Shown piece after piece: positions 56,472 to 64,000 of a stretch of 64,000 nucleotides of DNA; the first letter of the stretch is position 1; every line of letters starts with the position of its first letter. The position numbers were made by a program, and so were the translations under genes. Source of the DNA: Nitrosomonas communis (GTDB lineage: Bacteria; Pseudomonadota; Gammaproteobacteria; Burkholderiales; Nitrosomonadaceae); assembly GCF_900114745.1 (NCBI RefSeq), contig NZ_FOUB01000001.1:62001-126000 (forward strand), written 5' to 3'. The notes under the pieces were generated by a model that worked only from the letters and a program-made list of their open reading frames with translations, did no database searches and was not told the origin of the DNA.

Positions 56472-59400
56472 ATGTTTACTCACTTTTTTATCGATCGGCC
56501 GATTCTCTCAGCAGTTATTTCGATCCTGATTGTGCTTGCGGGCGCGGTGGCAATGTCTGTTTCACCCATCGAGCAGTATCCTGACATGGCGCCTCCACAG
56601 GTAACGATCGACGCGCGCTACCCTGGCGCCACCGCCGAGGTGATCGCGAACAACGTGGCAGCGCCCATTGAGGCGCAGTTGAACGGATTGGACAATTTAC
56701 TCTATTTTTATTCAACCAGTTCCTCCAGCGGTAACGTCCAGATTGTCGTCGTGTTCAATCAGGGCAGCGATCCGGATATCAATCAGGTCAACGTGCAGAA
56801 CCGCCTGAGCCAGGCGATGCCCCAGCTGCCGCAAGTGGTGGTCGAGCAGGGAATCACGGTAGACAAGAAATCGCCTAGCATCATGATGGTGGTCTCAGTT
56901 TATTCGCCGGATGAACGCTACGATGCTGCCTATATCGCCAACTATACCAATCTTTATGTGCTCGACGAATTGAAGCGCGTGCCCGGGGCGAATCGTGCGA
57001 AGACATTCGGCCTGCCCGATATCGCGATGCGCGTGTGGCTACGTCCTGACCGCATGGCTCAACTTGGCATTACGGTGAGCGAGGTGAGCAACGCGATCCA
57101 GAGTCAAAACCAGACCTTTGGTATTGGTCAGCTCGGTGCCTCACCGATGCCGCCTTCAGTGGAGCAGCAGTATGTCGTAACAGCACAGGGGCTGCTCACT
57201 AAGCCTGAAGAATTCGAGAACATCATCGTGCGGACTGCAAAAGAAGGCGCCGCTATCGTACGTATCAAGGATATTGGGCGAGTAGAACTCTCCCAACGGG
57301 ATTATTCTATGCCGAGTCGTATGAACGGCAAAACGGCAACAACTATCGGCGTCTATCAGCAGCCAGGTGCGAACGCAGTTGAAACTGCAAAAGGTGTGCG
57401 CGAGAAGATGGAGGAACTGAAAGCAAAATTTCCCACTGGCCTGGATTACAAGATTGTACTGGATACGAGCCAGTTCACGCTTTACTCGATCGACAAGGTG
57501 GTGCATACCTTCTTCGAAGCGGTAGTGTTGGTGGTGTTGGTAGTATTTGTCTTCCTGCAATCGCTACGGGCGACTGTGATACCCATCCTGGCAGTACCGG
57601 TGTCGATCGTGGGTACCTTTGTCGGTATGTACCTGTTCGGATTTTCGATCAACATGCTCACTATGTTTGGTATGATCCTGGCAATCGGTCTGGTAGTGGA
57701 TGATGCCATCGTGGTGGTCGAGAATGTCGAGGTAAACATTACGAAGAAAGGGCTTGCGCCATTGGCAGCTGCAAAGGAGGCAATGACGGAGATTGCGGGG
57801 GCACTGATCTCGATCGTGCTGGTTTTGCTTGCAGTTTTTCTGCCAGTTGCATTTCTCGGTGGAGTGACTGGTCTGCTGTACAAGCAGTTCGCGATTACTA
57901 TTGCAATCTCGATGGTGATCTCGGGCATCATGGCGCTGACCTTGTCACCAGCGTTAGCCGCAATTATTATCAAGGCACATCACGGCAAGAAAAACCGGTT
58001 TTTTCAGGGATTTGAAAATGCCTTTGGGTCTCTCCAGAAGGGATTTCTAGGTAGAGTTGCCCGCGTCATACAACTATGGCCAGTTTCACTCATCATGTTT
58101 GGTGCTGTGGTGATCGGCATTCTGGCGATGTTTCGTATTTTGCCGGCAAGCTTTGTGCCGGATGAGGACCAGGGTTATTTCTTCGTGCTCGCTCAGGTTT
58201 CCGATGCAGCGAGTTTGAATGTCACGAGTCGCTTCAGTCAGGAACTGGAGCAGATTGTACTCCAGGATCCTGCAGTACAGGATGTCGGTACGATAAACGG
58301 CTTCAGCTTTGTTGACAGTCAGCAGAACAACAGCGCTATACTCATGTTTGGTCTGTTGAAACCTTTTGAGGAACGCAAGGATGCAAGTCTACTGTCGTTC
58401 GATACATTAAAACGGCTTAATGCACAATTCGCGGTACTCAAGGATGGTAAAGCCTTTGCGGTAAATCCGCCCTCCATTCCTGGCCTGGGTACGACTGGGG
58501 GCTTCGAGTTCTATATCCTAAACCGCGGATCAGGTGATCCGCGCGCGACGGACGCTGCGCTCAAAGCATTTCTTGCAAAAGCGCGTGAGCGCAAAGAATT
58601 GCAGACAGTGAACACGACGTTTAGCGCAAACAGCCAACAGCTCTTCGTCGATCTCGATCGTAACAAGGCCGAAGTACTGGGTGTGCACGTAGCCGATGTC
58701 TTCAATACGATGCAGGCTTATTTCGGTTCCCAGGTGGCTGGGCAGTTCTCGCTGTTCAGCCGCGTGTGGTTTGTTATTATCCAGGCGGACGCGGATTACC
58801 GGGCGAAGCCGGAGGATTTCAGCAAAGTGTTCGTGCGCTCATCGAGTGGTGCTAATGTGCCGCTGTCGGCGTTGATTACGACCCGCTATGTGGTTTCACC
58901 GAAGCTGATGACACGCTTCAATGCTTTCCCAGCAGTAAAGATTACCGGTAGCCAAGCTCCAGGTTATAGCTCAGGAGACGCGATCCGGGTAATGGAAGAA
59001 GTGGCGCACGAAACACTGCCTGGTGACTTTGCTTATTCCTGGGCAGGGCAAGCATTACAGGAGAAAGGCGCGGGTGGCACTTCCTCATCGGCTTTCATCT
59101 TTGGCCTCATCGTAGTGTTTTTGCTACTCGCTGCACAGTTTGAGAAGTGGACGCTTCCTATTGCAGTGGTGCTCACAGTTCCTTTCGCGGTACTGGGCGC
59201 ACTGCTGCTGACTTGGCTGCTAGGACTCGAGAACGACGTTTATTTCCAGGTCGGTCTGGTAACGCTGGTCGGCTTGTCTGCAAAAAATGCGATTCTGATC
59301 TGTGAGTTTGCCATCGAACGCGTCCGGCACGGTATGCCAGCACGAGAGGCCGCTATTGAGGCTGCTGGGCTTCGATTGCGTGCGATTGTAATGACATCCT

Positions 59401-59690
59401 TTGCTTTTATTCTCGGCTGTGTTCCGCTTGCGATCGCGACCGGACCCGGCGCAAACAGTCTACGTGCAATCGGCACCGGGGTGATTGGAGGAATGCTCGC
59501 TTCTACATTGATTGCAATTTTCTTCGTGCCGCTGTTTTTCTGGTTGCTGGAATCGATGAGCGCAAAGTTTGCCAGCAAGAAAGAGATTAGCGATGGACAG
59601 GATGACAAGGATGAGAATGTGCTCGTGCCAGTTCCTGCTCCTGCTCATGTTTCCGAAGAAAGATCATCTGCAAAACGGGAGGATAAGTAA
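56472..59690 (+). CDS. RND multidrug efflux pump (HAE1 family)
   Basis: The 1072-residue inner-membrane proton antiporter matches MexB/AcrB-type pumps in length and layout. It starts FIDRPILSAVISILIVLAGA and has porter-domain marks SIEQYPDMAPPQV-like (here PIEQYPDMAPPQVTIDARYP). Helix 4 LVVDDAIVVVENVEVNITKK holds the proton-relay aspartates, and GLSAKNAILICEFAIERVR lies in helix 10. Twelve helices are expected. The C-terminal tail after the last helix is longer and charged. Substrate is unknown. The gene starts 12 bases after the adaptor gene. Confidence 0.95.
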   Translation: MFTHFFIDRPILSAVISILIVLAGAVAMSVSPIEQYPDMAPPQVTIDARYPGATAEVIANNVAAPIEAQLNGLDNLLYFYSTSSSSGNVQIVVVFNQGSDPDINQVNVQNRLSQAMPQLPQVVVEQGITVDKKSPSIMMVVSVYSPDERYDAAYIANYTNLYVLDELKRVPGANRAKTFGLPDIAMRVWLRPDRMAQLGITVSEVSNAIQSQNQTFGIGQLGASPMPPSVEQQYVVTAQGLLTKPEEFENIIVRTAKEGAAIVRIKDIGRVELSQRDYSMPSRMNGKTATTIGVYQQPGANAVETAKGVREKMEELKAKFPTGLDYKIVLDTSQFTLYSIDKVVHTFFEAVVLVVLVVFVFLQSLRATVIPILAVPVSIVGTFVGMYLFGFSINMLTMFGMILAIGLVVDDAIVVVENVEVNITKKGLAPLAAAKEAMTEIAGALISIVLVLLAVFLPVAFLGGVTGLLYKQFAITIAISMVISGIMALTLSPALAAIIIKAHHGKKNRFFQGFENAFGSLQKGFLGRVARVIQLWPVSLIMFGAVVIGILAMFRILPASFVPDEDQGYFFVLAQVSDAASLNVTSRFSQELEQIVLQDPAVQDVGTINGFSFVDSQQNNSAILMFGLLKPFEERKDASLLSFDTLKRLNAQFAVLKDGKAFAVNPPSIPGLGTTGGFEFYILNRGSGDPRATDAALKAFLAKARERKELQTVNTTFSANSQQLFVDLDRNKAEVLGVHVADVFNTMQAYFGSQVAGQFSLFSRVWFVIIQADADYRAKPEDFSKVFVRSSSGANVPLSALITTRYVVSPKLMTRFNAFPAVKITGSQAPGYSSGDAIRVMEEVAHETLPGDFAYSWAGQALQEKGAGGTSSSAFIFGLIVVFLLLAAQFEKWTLPIAVVLTVPFAVLGALLLTWLLGLENDVYFQVGLVTLVGLSAKNAILICEFAIERVRHGMPAREAAIEAAGLRLRAIVMTSFAFILGCVPLAIATGPGANSLRAIGTGVIGGMLASTLIAIFFVPLFFWLLESMSAKFASKKEISDGQDDKDENVLVPVPAPAHVSEERSSAKREDK

Positions 59691-59691
59691 A

Positions 59692-61152
59692 ATGCACAAC
59701 ATCATTCTCCCCTTGTTTGCAGTTGCACTCCTCAGCGCATGTGTGGTGGGACCCGACTATCGGCGCCCAGTCATTGAGACGCCAGAAAAATGGCGGGTTG
59801 ATTATCCGCAAGCAGCGGAAGTTACGAATTTCGGATGGTGGACCCAATTTGGCGATCCTGCCCTGAATGCACTGATCGAAACGGCGTTGAATGAAAACCG
59901 CGATATCCAGGCAGCGGCTGCTCGGGTAGATCAGTTTATCGGTGTGTTGAATACTACCCGCGCGCAGTTTTTTCCACAGATTGGCTACAGCGCAAGCATT
60001 AGCCAAAATCGTGCTACGGAAAAGTTGGCCGTTCTTCCACCCGGTAACGACCCTTATTTTACGCTTTATCGAGGGGCCCTTAATGCGTCCTGGCAGACCG
60101 ATCTGTTCGGACGCATTCGACGCCAGAGTGAGGCAGCCCAGGCACAAATATTCGCAAGCGAGCAAGGTCGCAGGGGGGTGATTCTTTCAGTTGTGACAAG
60201 TGTGGCCGCAAGTTACATCGGCCTGCGTGCGCTTGACCGACAGCTTGAGATTGCCCGCGCCAGCGCAGCGAACTACGCTGAGACGATGCGGATCTTTGAA
60301 CTCCGCTACCAATGGGGTGTGGTGTCACAGACGGAACTCTCCCAGATACAATCGCAATACCAGCTTGCACTTGCCACAATTCCGGGCATCGAGCAACAGA
60401 TTGTTGCGCAGGAGAATCTTATCTCAATCTTGCTTGGCCGTAACCCTGAAGCTATCCCGCGCGGCAACACCATCGATGAACTCATTGCTCCGACAGTTCC
60501 ACCTGATTTGCCTTCAACATTGCTCGAACGTCGACCCGATATTCTGGAGGCGGAACAAAATCTCGTCGCCACCAACGCAAATGTCGGAGTGGCAAAGTCG
60601 TTATATTATCCGACCATCTCACTCACGGGCATGCTTGGCTCAGCAAGCACCGCATTCGGTAATTTTCTCACGGGACCGGCCAGCACTTGGTCGGTCGCTG
60701 CCGGGCTCGTAGGACCTCTCTTTACTTTTGGTGCCATTACGGGGCAGGTGAGAACCGCTGAAGCCGTCCAGCGCGAAGCGATTGCTTTTTATCAGGCAAC
60801 CATTCTCAACGCTTTTCGCGAGACGAATGATGCACTCATCGGTGCAGTGAAGAAACGGGAGGAAGCAGAGGCTCAGGCAAAACGCGTCATGGCGCTTAAA
60901 GAATATGCTCGCCTTTCTTGGGCCAAATTCGACAATGGTTATGCGAGTTATCTTGAGGTACTCTTCGCGGAGAATCTGCTTTTCGATGTAGAACTTGCTG
61001 CAGTGCGCTCGAAGGCTGATCGTTACACCGAGCTCGTGAATGTCTACAAGGCAACAGGCGGTGGTTGGGTCGATGAAGCTGAGCAGTTCGCGCCGAAACC
61101 CCGGCTAAAGGGAGTGCAACCGGTACTAGAAGGAAATTTATTGGCCCCCTAG
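59692..61152 (+). CDS. Outer-membrane efflux channel lipoprotein (OprM/NodT family)
   Basis: The protein of about 486 residues has a lipobox in VALLSACVVGPDYRRP (residues 11-26), then two repeats of the TolC-like OEP domain with helical stretches such as NRDIQAAAARVDQFIGVLNT and FELRYQWGVVSQTELSQIQ, and VPPDLPSTLLERRPDILEAE between. GGGAGG at 59678 serves ATG 59692; the frame is open further upstream inside the pump gene but gives no signal. It completes a MexAB-OprM-like system. No regulator gene of the TetR or MarR type is adjacent. Confidence 0.93.
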   Translation: MHNIILPLFAVALLSACVVGPDYRRPVIETPEKWRVDYPQAAEVTNFGWWTQFGDPALNALIETALNENRDIQAAAARVDQFIGVLNTTRAQFFPQIGYSASISQNRATEKLAVLPPGNDPYFTLYRGALNASWQTDLFGRIRRQSEAAQAQIFASEQGRRGVILSVVTSVAASYIGLRALDRQLEIARASAANYAETMRIFELRYQWGVVSQTELSQIQSQYQLALATIPGIEQQIVAQENLISILLGRNPEAIPRGNTIDELIAPTVPPDLPSTLLERRPDILEAEQNLVATNANVGVAKSLYYPTISLTGMLGSASTAFGNFLTGPASTWSVAAGLVGPLFTFGAITGQVRTAEAVQREAIAFYQATILNAFRETNDALIGAVKKREEAEAQAKRVMALKEYARLSWAKFDNGYASYLEVLFAENLLFDVELAAVRSKADRYTELVNVYKATGGGWVDEAEQFAPKPRLKGVQPVLEGNLLAP

Positions 61153-61425
61153 AGGAGAGATTTAATAACATTCTGTGATTGAAATTCTGGAATTGAGAGG
61201 AGACTGACTCATCTTATACCAAATAAATCATAGAATTTTGGTTTATTAGTACCTATGACAACCAATTTTAGTACCAAGCGGTTATATTTCTGATGAAAAA
61301 GGCTATTTATTTTTCTCTATATTGTGAATTTTCCAGTTACTATACGATAACGGAATATGCGATCAACATGAAAAAGATGATTTGTATACAGTTTTTAGAT
61401 AGAACATTACCAAAGGAGAGGAGTC

Positions 61426-63069
61426 ATGACGATTTCACCAGCTGCAGGTAAACCGGCTACAAAAGAGATGCTCATCGATTTAACAAGACTTGAGCGTGAG
61501 TACTATGAGCGCCGGCCTGATCTGGTGGATAGCACCCAGTTAGTCAGTTTTGGTACAAGCGGACATCGCGGTTCATCACTGCATGGATCATTTACTGAAG
61601 CGCACGTTGTGGCTATCACGCAGGCTATTTGTGACTACCGGCAAGGTCAAGGTATCGACGGCCCGCTCTACATGGGGAAGGATACGCATGCCTTGTCGGG
61701 TCCAGCTCAGCGTACCGCACTGGAGGTACTGGCAGCCAACGGCGTAACAACGATAATCCAGAAAAACGATGGGGTTACCCCGACTCCGGTGATCTCGCGG
61801 GCGATTCTTGTATATAACCGGGACCATAAAGAACATCTCGCTGATGGCATTGGTATTACCCCCTCGCACAATCCGCCAGAAGATGGTGGTATCAAGTACA
61901 ACCCACCCAATGGTGGTCCCGCTGACGTTGAAGTAACAAAATGGATCGAGCAGAGGGCTAATACGCTATTGCGTCAAGGCAATGTCGGTGTGAAACGGAT
62001 AACTTATGCATCCGCTATGCAGGCGAGTACAACGTATCAGGATGACTTTGTGATGCCTTATGTCGAAGATCTGCGCAATGTTGTCGATATGGAGGCTATC
62101 CGTGCTGCTGGCCTTAAGTTGGCTGCCGATCCGCTCGGAGGCGCCGCTGAACCTTACTGGGAACCCATCAATGCCGTTTATCACTTGGACATTGATGTGG
62201 TCAATCCAACGATTGATCCAACGTTTTCTTTTATGACGGTCGATCACGATGGCAAGATTCGGATGGATCCTTCCAGCTCATACGCTATGGCACGGCTCGT
62301 GGACCTCAAAGATCGATATCGCATCGCCTTTGCAAACGACCCAGATGCTGATCGGCATGGTGTGGTGGTTCCGTCCACGGGATTGATGAATGCCAACCAC
62401 TACCAGGCAGTAGCGATTCGCTACTTATTGACACATAGAAAATGGTCTGACCAGGTAGCTGTGGGCAAGACGCTGGTCAGCAGCAGTATGATTGATCGAG
62501 TGGTTAATAAGCTGGGTTATGAGCTATACGAGACGCCGGTGGGTTTTAAATGGTTTGTTCCTGGGTTACTCAGCGGTTCGCTCTGTTTCGGAGGTGAAGA
62601 AAGTGCCGGAGCGAGTTTTCTGCGGCATGACGGCACGGTGTGGACCACTGACAAGGATGGTCTGATCATGGATTTGCTGGCGGCTGAGATGACCGCACGC
62701 ACGAGCAAGGACCCGGGCGAGCATTATGAGGAACTACAGGCCGAATTCGGCCAACTGTACTATACGCGTATCGACGCTCCTGCGACGCCCGAGCAAAAGA
62801 CAAAGCTAGCAAAACTGTCACCTGATGCGGTTGCAGCGCCAAAGCTTGCCGGCGATCTCATCAGAATGAAGCTGACGACTGCACCGGGTAATAACGCTCC
62901 TATCGGTGGTCTCAAGGTCATGACTGACAACGGTTGGTTTGCAGCTCGTCCCTCTGGTACCGAGAACATTTACAAAATCTATGCAGAAAGCTTTAAGGAC
63001 GAAAATCATTTAAAGGCAATCCTGCTAGAAGCTCAAAAAATCGTGAGCGATGCAGTAAGTATTGCATAG
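61426..63069 (+). CDS. pgm: Phosphoglucomutase (alpha-D-glucose)
   Basis: Pgm interconverts glucose-1-P and glucose-6-P. The 547-residue protein has [20 protein letters not shown] near residue 40-60, the phosphoserine loop [20 protein letters not shown], the metal loop [15 protein letters not shown], the sugar loop [16 protein letters not shown] and the phosphate-binding end [17 protein letters not shown]. It matches the single-domain-order Pgm of proteobacteria. AAAGGAGAGGAG precedes ATG 61426. Its job next to glgP, pgi and xfp is to move glucose-1-P into hexose phosphate. Confidence 0.96.
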   Translation: MTISPAAGKPATKEMLIDLTRLEREYYERRPDLVDSTQLVSFGTSGHRGSSLHGSFTEAHVVAITQAICDYRQGQGIDGPLYMGKDTHALSGPAQRTALEVLAANGVTTIIQKNDGVTPTPVISRAILVYNRDHKEHLADGIGITPSHNPPEDGGIKYNPPNGGPADVEVTKWIEQRANTLLRQGNVGVKRITYASAMQASTTYQDDFVMPYVEDLRNVVDMEAIRAAGLKLAADPLGGAAEPYWEPINAVYHLDIDVVNPTIDPTFSFMTVDHDGKIRMDPSSSYAMARLVDLKDRYRIAFANDPDADRHGVVVPSTGLMNANHYQAVAIRYLLTHRKWSDQVAVGKTLVSSSMIDRVVNKLGYELYETPVGFKWFVPGLLSGSLCFGGEESAGASFLRHDGTVWTTDKDGLIMDLLAAEMTARTSKDPGEHYEELQAEFGQLYYTRIDAPATPEQKTKLAKLSPDAVAAPKLAGDLIRMKLTTAPGNNAPIGGLKVMTDNGWFAARPSGTENIYKIYAESFKDENHLKAILLEAQKIVSDAVSIA

Positions 63070-63407
63070 AAATTTTTTGATGCAGCATGTTCTGGCTGAG
63101 CATCCTTTAAAATCTAGTACATAATTTCAATTCCAAATCAAAAATGACGCGAAGGCGAGCCGCAGACAGTATAAATAATACGGCAAGGTGAAGCCGGCAA
63201 AGTCAGTTTAGATTTAGAAATGGAATACGAGCAAGGCTGCTTGATACATTTCAAGTTTCTTGCTGCTTGTGCACACCACGAATTTGATGTTTGAGTTGCT
63301 AATTCATGGGAGAAGAAATGAAGTCCGTTATATCCTGAATGAGCGAATAAACGCGATCACTTTGATTTGCGTTGTTATTTAAAAGGCAAATTAAAGGAAC
63401 TATCATA
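63070..63407. other. Intergenic region before pgi with one MITE-like repeat
   Basis: The gap of about 340 bases contains repeat copy 6 (63124-63226) and about 180 bases of AT-rich sequence before pgi, which carries AAAGGAAC before the start. No other feature was recognised. Confidence 0.55.
63124..63226 (-). repeat. MITE-like element, copy 6 of 6
   Basis: This 103-bp reverse-orientation copy has a diverged left end (ATTTCAATTCCAAATCAAAA) and an intact right end GAAATGGAAT. Its inner sequence is closest to the consensus, with ATGACGCGAAGGCGAGCCGC and AGACAGTATAAATAATACGG. It lies between pgm and pgi. Confidence 0.87.
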
Positions 63408-64000
63408 ATGACAAATAGGACAGAAAACATACTACCCCTCAATGAACGTAATGCATGGAAAGCCTTGGCAGTTCATTACGAACAGGTTCGTCGCCTCCAT
63501 CTACGAACGCTCTTTGCAGATGACCCTCAACGTGGTGAACGCATGACAGCTGAGGCGGTGGGTCTTTACCTTGATTATTCAAAGAATCTCATTACCGATG
63601 AAACGCTCAAGCTGCTACTGCAATTGGCCAAGGAATGCGGACTTCGCCAGCGGATTGACGCAATGTTCTGCGGTGAGAAGATCAACATCACGGAGAATCG
63701 GGCTGTGCTGCACGTCGCGCTACGCGCTCCGAGGGAAGCTTCTGTCATCGTAGACGGTGTGAATGTAGTTCCCCTGGTACATGCCGTACTCGACAAGATG
63801 GCCGATTTTTCTGATCGCGTGCGGAGCGGTGAATGGAAGGGGCATACCGGCAAACGTATTCGTAACGTGGTTAACATTGGTATCGGCGGTTCTGATTTAG
63901 GGCCCGTGATGGCTTATGAGGCCTTGAAGTATTACAGCGAACGGGCTATGACATTTCGCTTCGTATCGAATATCGACAGCACCGATTTTACGGAAGCAGT
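63408..64000 (+). CDS. pgi: Glucose-6-phosphate isomerase, N-terminal part (cut by the window end)
   Basis: Pgi interconverts glucose-6-P and fructose-6-P. The 197 visible codons from ATG 63408 start [20 protein letters not shown] and include the family segments [39 protein letters not shown] and the sugar-binding [20 protein letters not shown] followed by [13 protein letters not shown]. The frame is open to the last base. It extends the sugar-phosphate set of the block. Confidence 0.94.
   Translation, partial: MTNRTENILPLNERNAWKALAVHYEQVRRLHLRTLFADDPQRGERMTAEAVGLYLDYSKNLITDETLKLLLQLAKECGLRQRIDAMFCGEKINITENRAVLHVALRAPREASVIVDGVNVVPLVHAVLDKMADFSDRVRSGEWKGHTGKRIRNVVNIGIGGSDLGPVMAYEALKYYSERAMTFRFVSNIDSTDFTEA

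Noticed and set aside
55821-56483. 220-codon open frame on the minus strand
   Set aside because: It lies wholly antisense to the RND adaptor gene, which has full family motifs; the frame is rich in His, Arg and Cys as shadow frames are.
59587-60165. 192-codon minus-strand frame
   Set aside because: Antisense to the outer-membrane channel and the end of the pump gene; no domain or ribosome-binding site.
4371-63226. Repeats considered as a CRISPR array
   Set aside because: Copies are about 100 bp, in both orientations and many kilobases apart, with no short spacers and no cas genes.
1-64000. tRNA, rRNA and riboswitch genes
   Set aside because: No acceptor/T-loop patterns, rRNA segments or known riboswitch cores were noticed in the gaps; a covariance-model scan was not possible, so short RNAs cannot be excluded.

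Overview
The window looks like a chromosomal segment of a betaproteobacterium, most likely an ammonia oxidiser of the Nitrosomonas type. This rests on protein recognition (long-form serine acetyltransferase after cysK, Nudix-ThiE fusion, hemCDXY order, DUF815 ATPase after argJ, phosphoketolase next to glycogen-degrading enzymes), not on a marker gene. No rRNA, tRNA, CRISPR array or intact prophage was seen.

Layout. Positions 1-1250 hold a truncated IS3-type element that has run into an already broken MASE1 membrane-sensor gene. Positions 1670-24277 are mostly housekeeping: cysteine synthesis (cysK-epsC), darP/pmbA, tusA, argJ, a Nudix-ThiE fusion, a minus-strand type IV pilus/division group (pilC-pilD-coaE-zapD-yacG), a ferredoxin-type reductase, haem synthesis (hemC-hemD-hemX-hemY) and ppc. 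Positions 24541-28122 are the wreck of a res/mod restriction-modification locus: an internal deletion joins the start of the helicase/nuclease gene to the body of the methyltransferase gene, and stops, frameshifts and an inserted palindromic repeat add further damage. Positions 28505-36914 carry two DUF proteins, a ClsB-like phospholipase D with an EEP-family partner, nadA, the LPS-export genes lptC-lptA-lptB and rpoN. Positions 37278-43009 carry a ketopantoate-reductase-like protein, an AI-2E family permease, small exported proteins, a glycerophosphodiesterase and a lipoprotein.

Positions 43268-64000 form a visibly more GC-rich central-carbon block: phosphoketolase, a LOG-family protein, glycogen phosphorylase, GlgX, acetate kinase, a SulP transporter, PPK2, a three-gene RND efflux system, phosphoglucomutase and the start of pgi. 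Read together, the enzymes make a continuous route: glycogen to glucose-1-P (GlgP/GlgX), glucose-6-P (Pgm), fructose-6-P (Pgi), acetyl-phosphate (phosphoketolase) and finally acetate plus ATP (AckA), with PPK2 linking nucleotides to polyphosphate.

Six copies of a non-coding element of about 102-103 bp with 20-bp terminal inverted repeats are spread through intergenic gaps of the whole window. This MITE-like family is the most striking feature that gene annotation does not explain.
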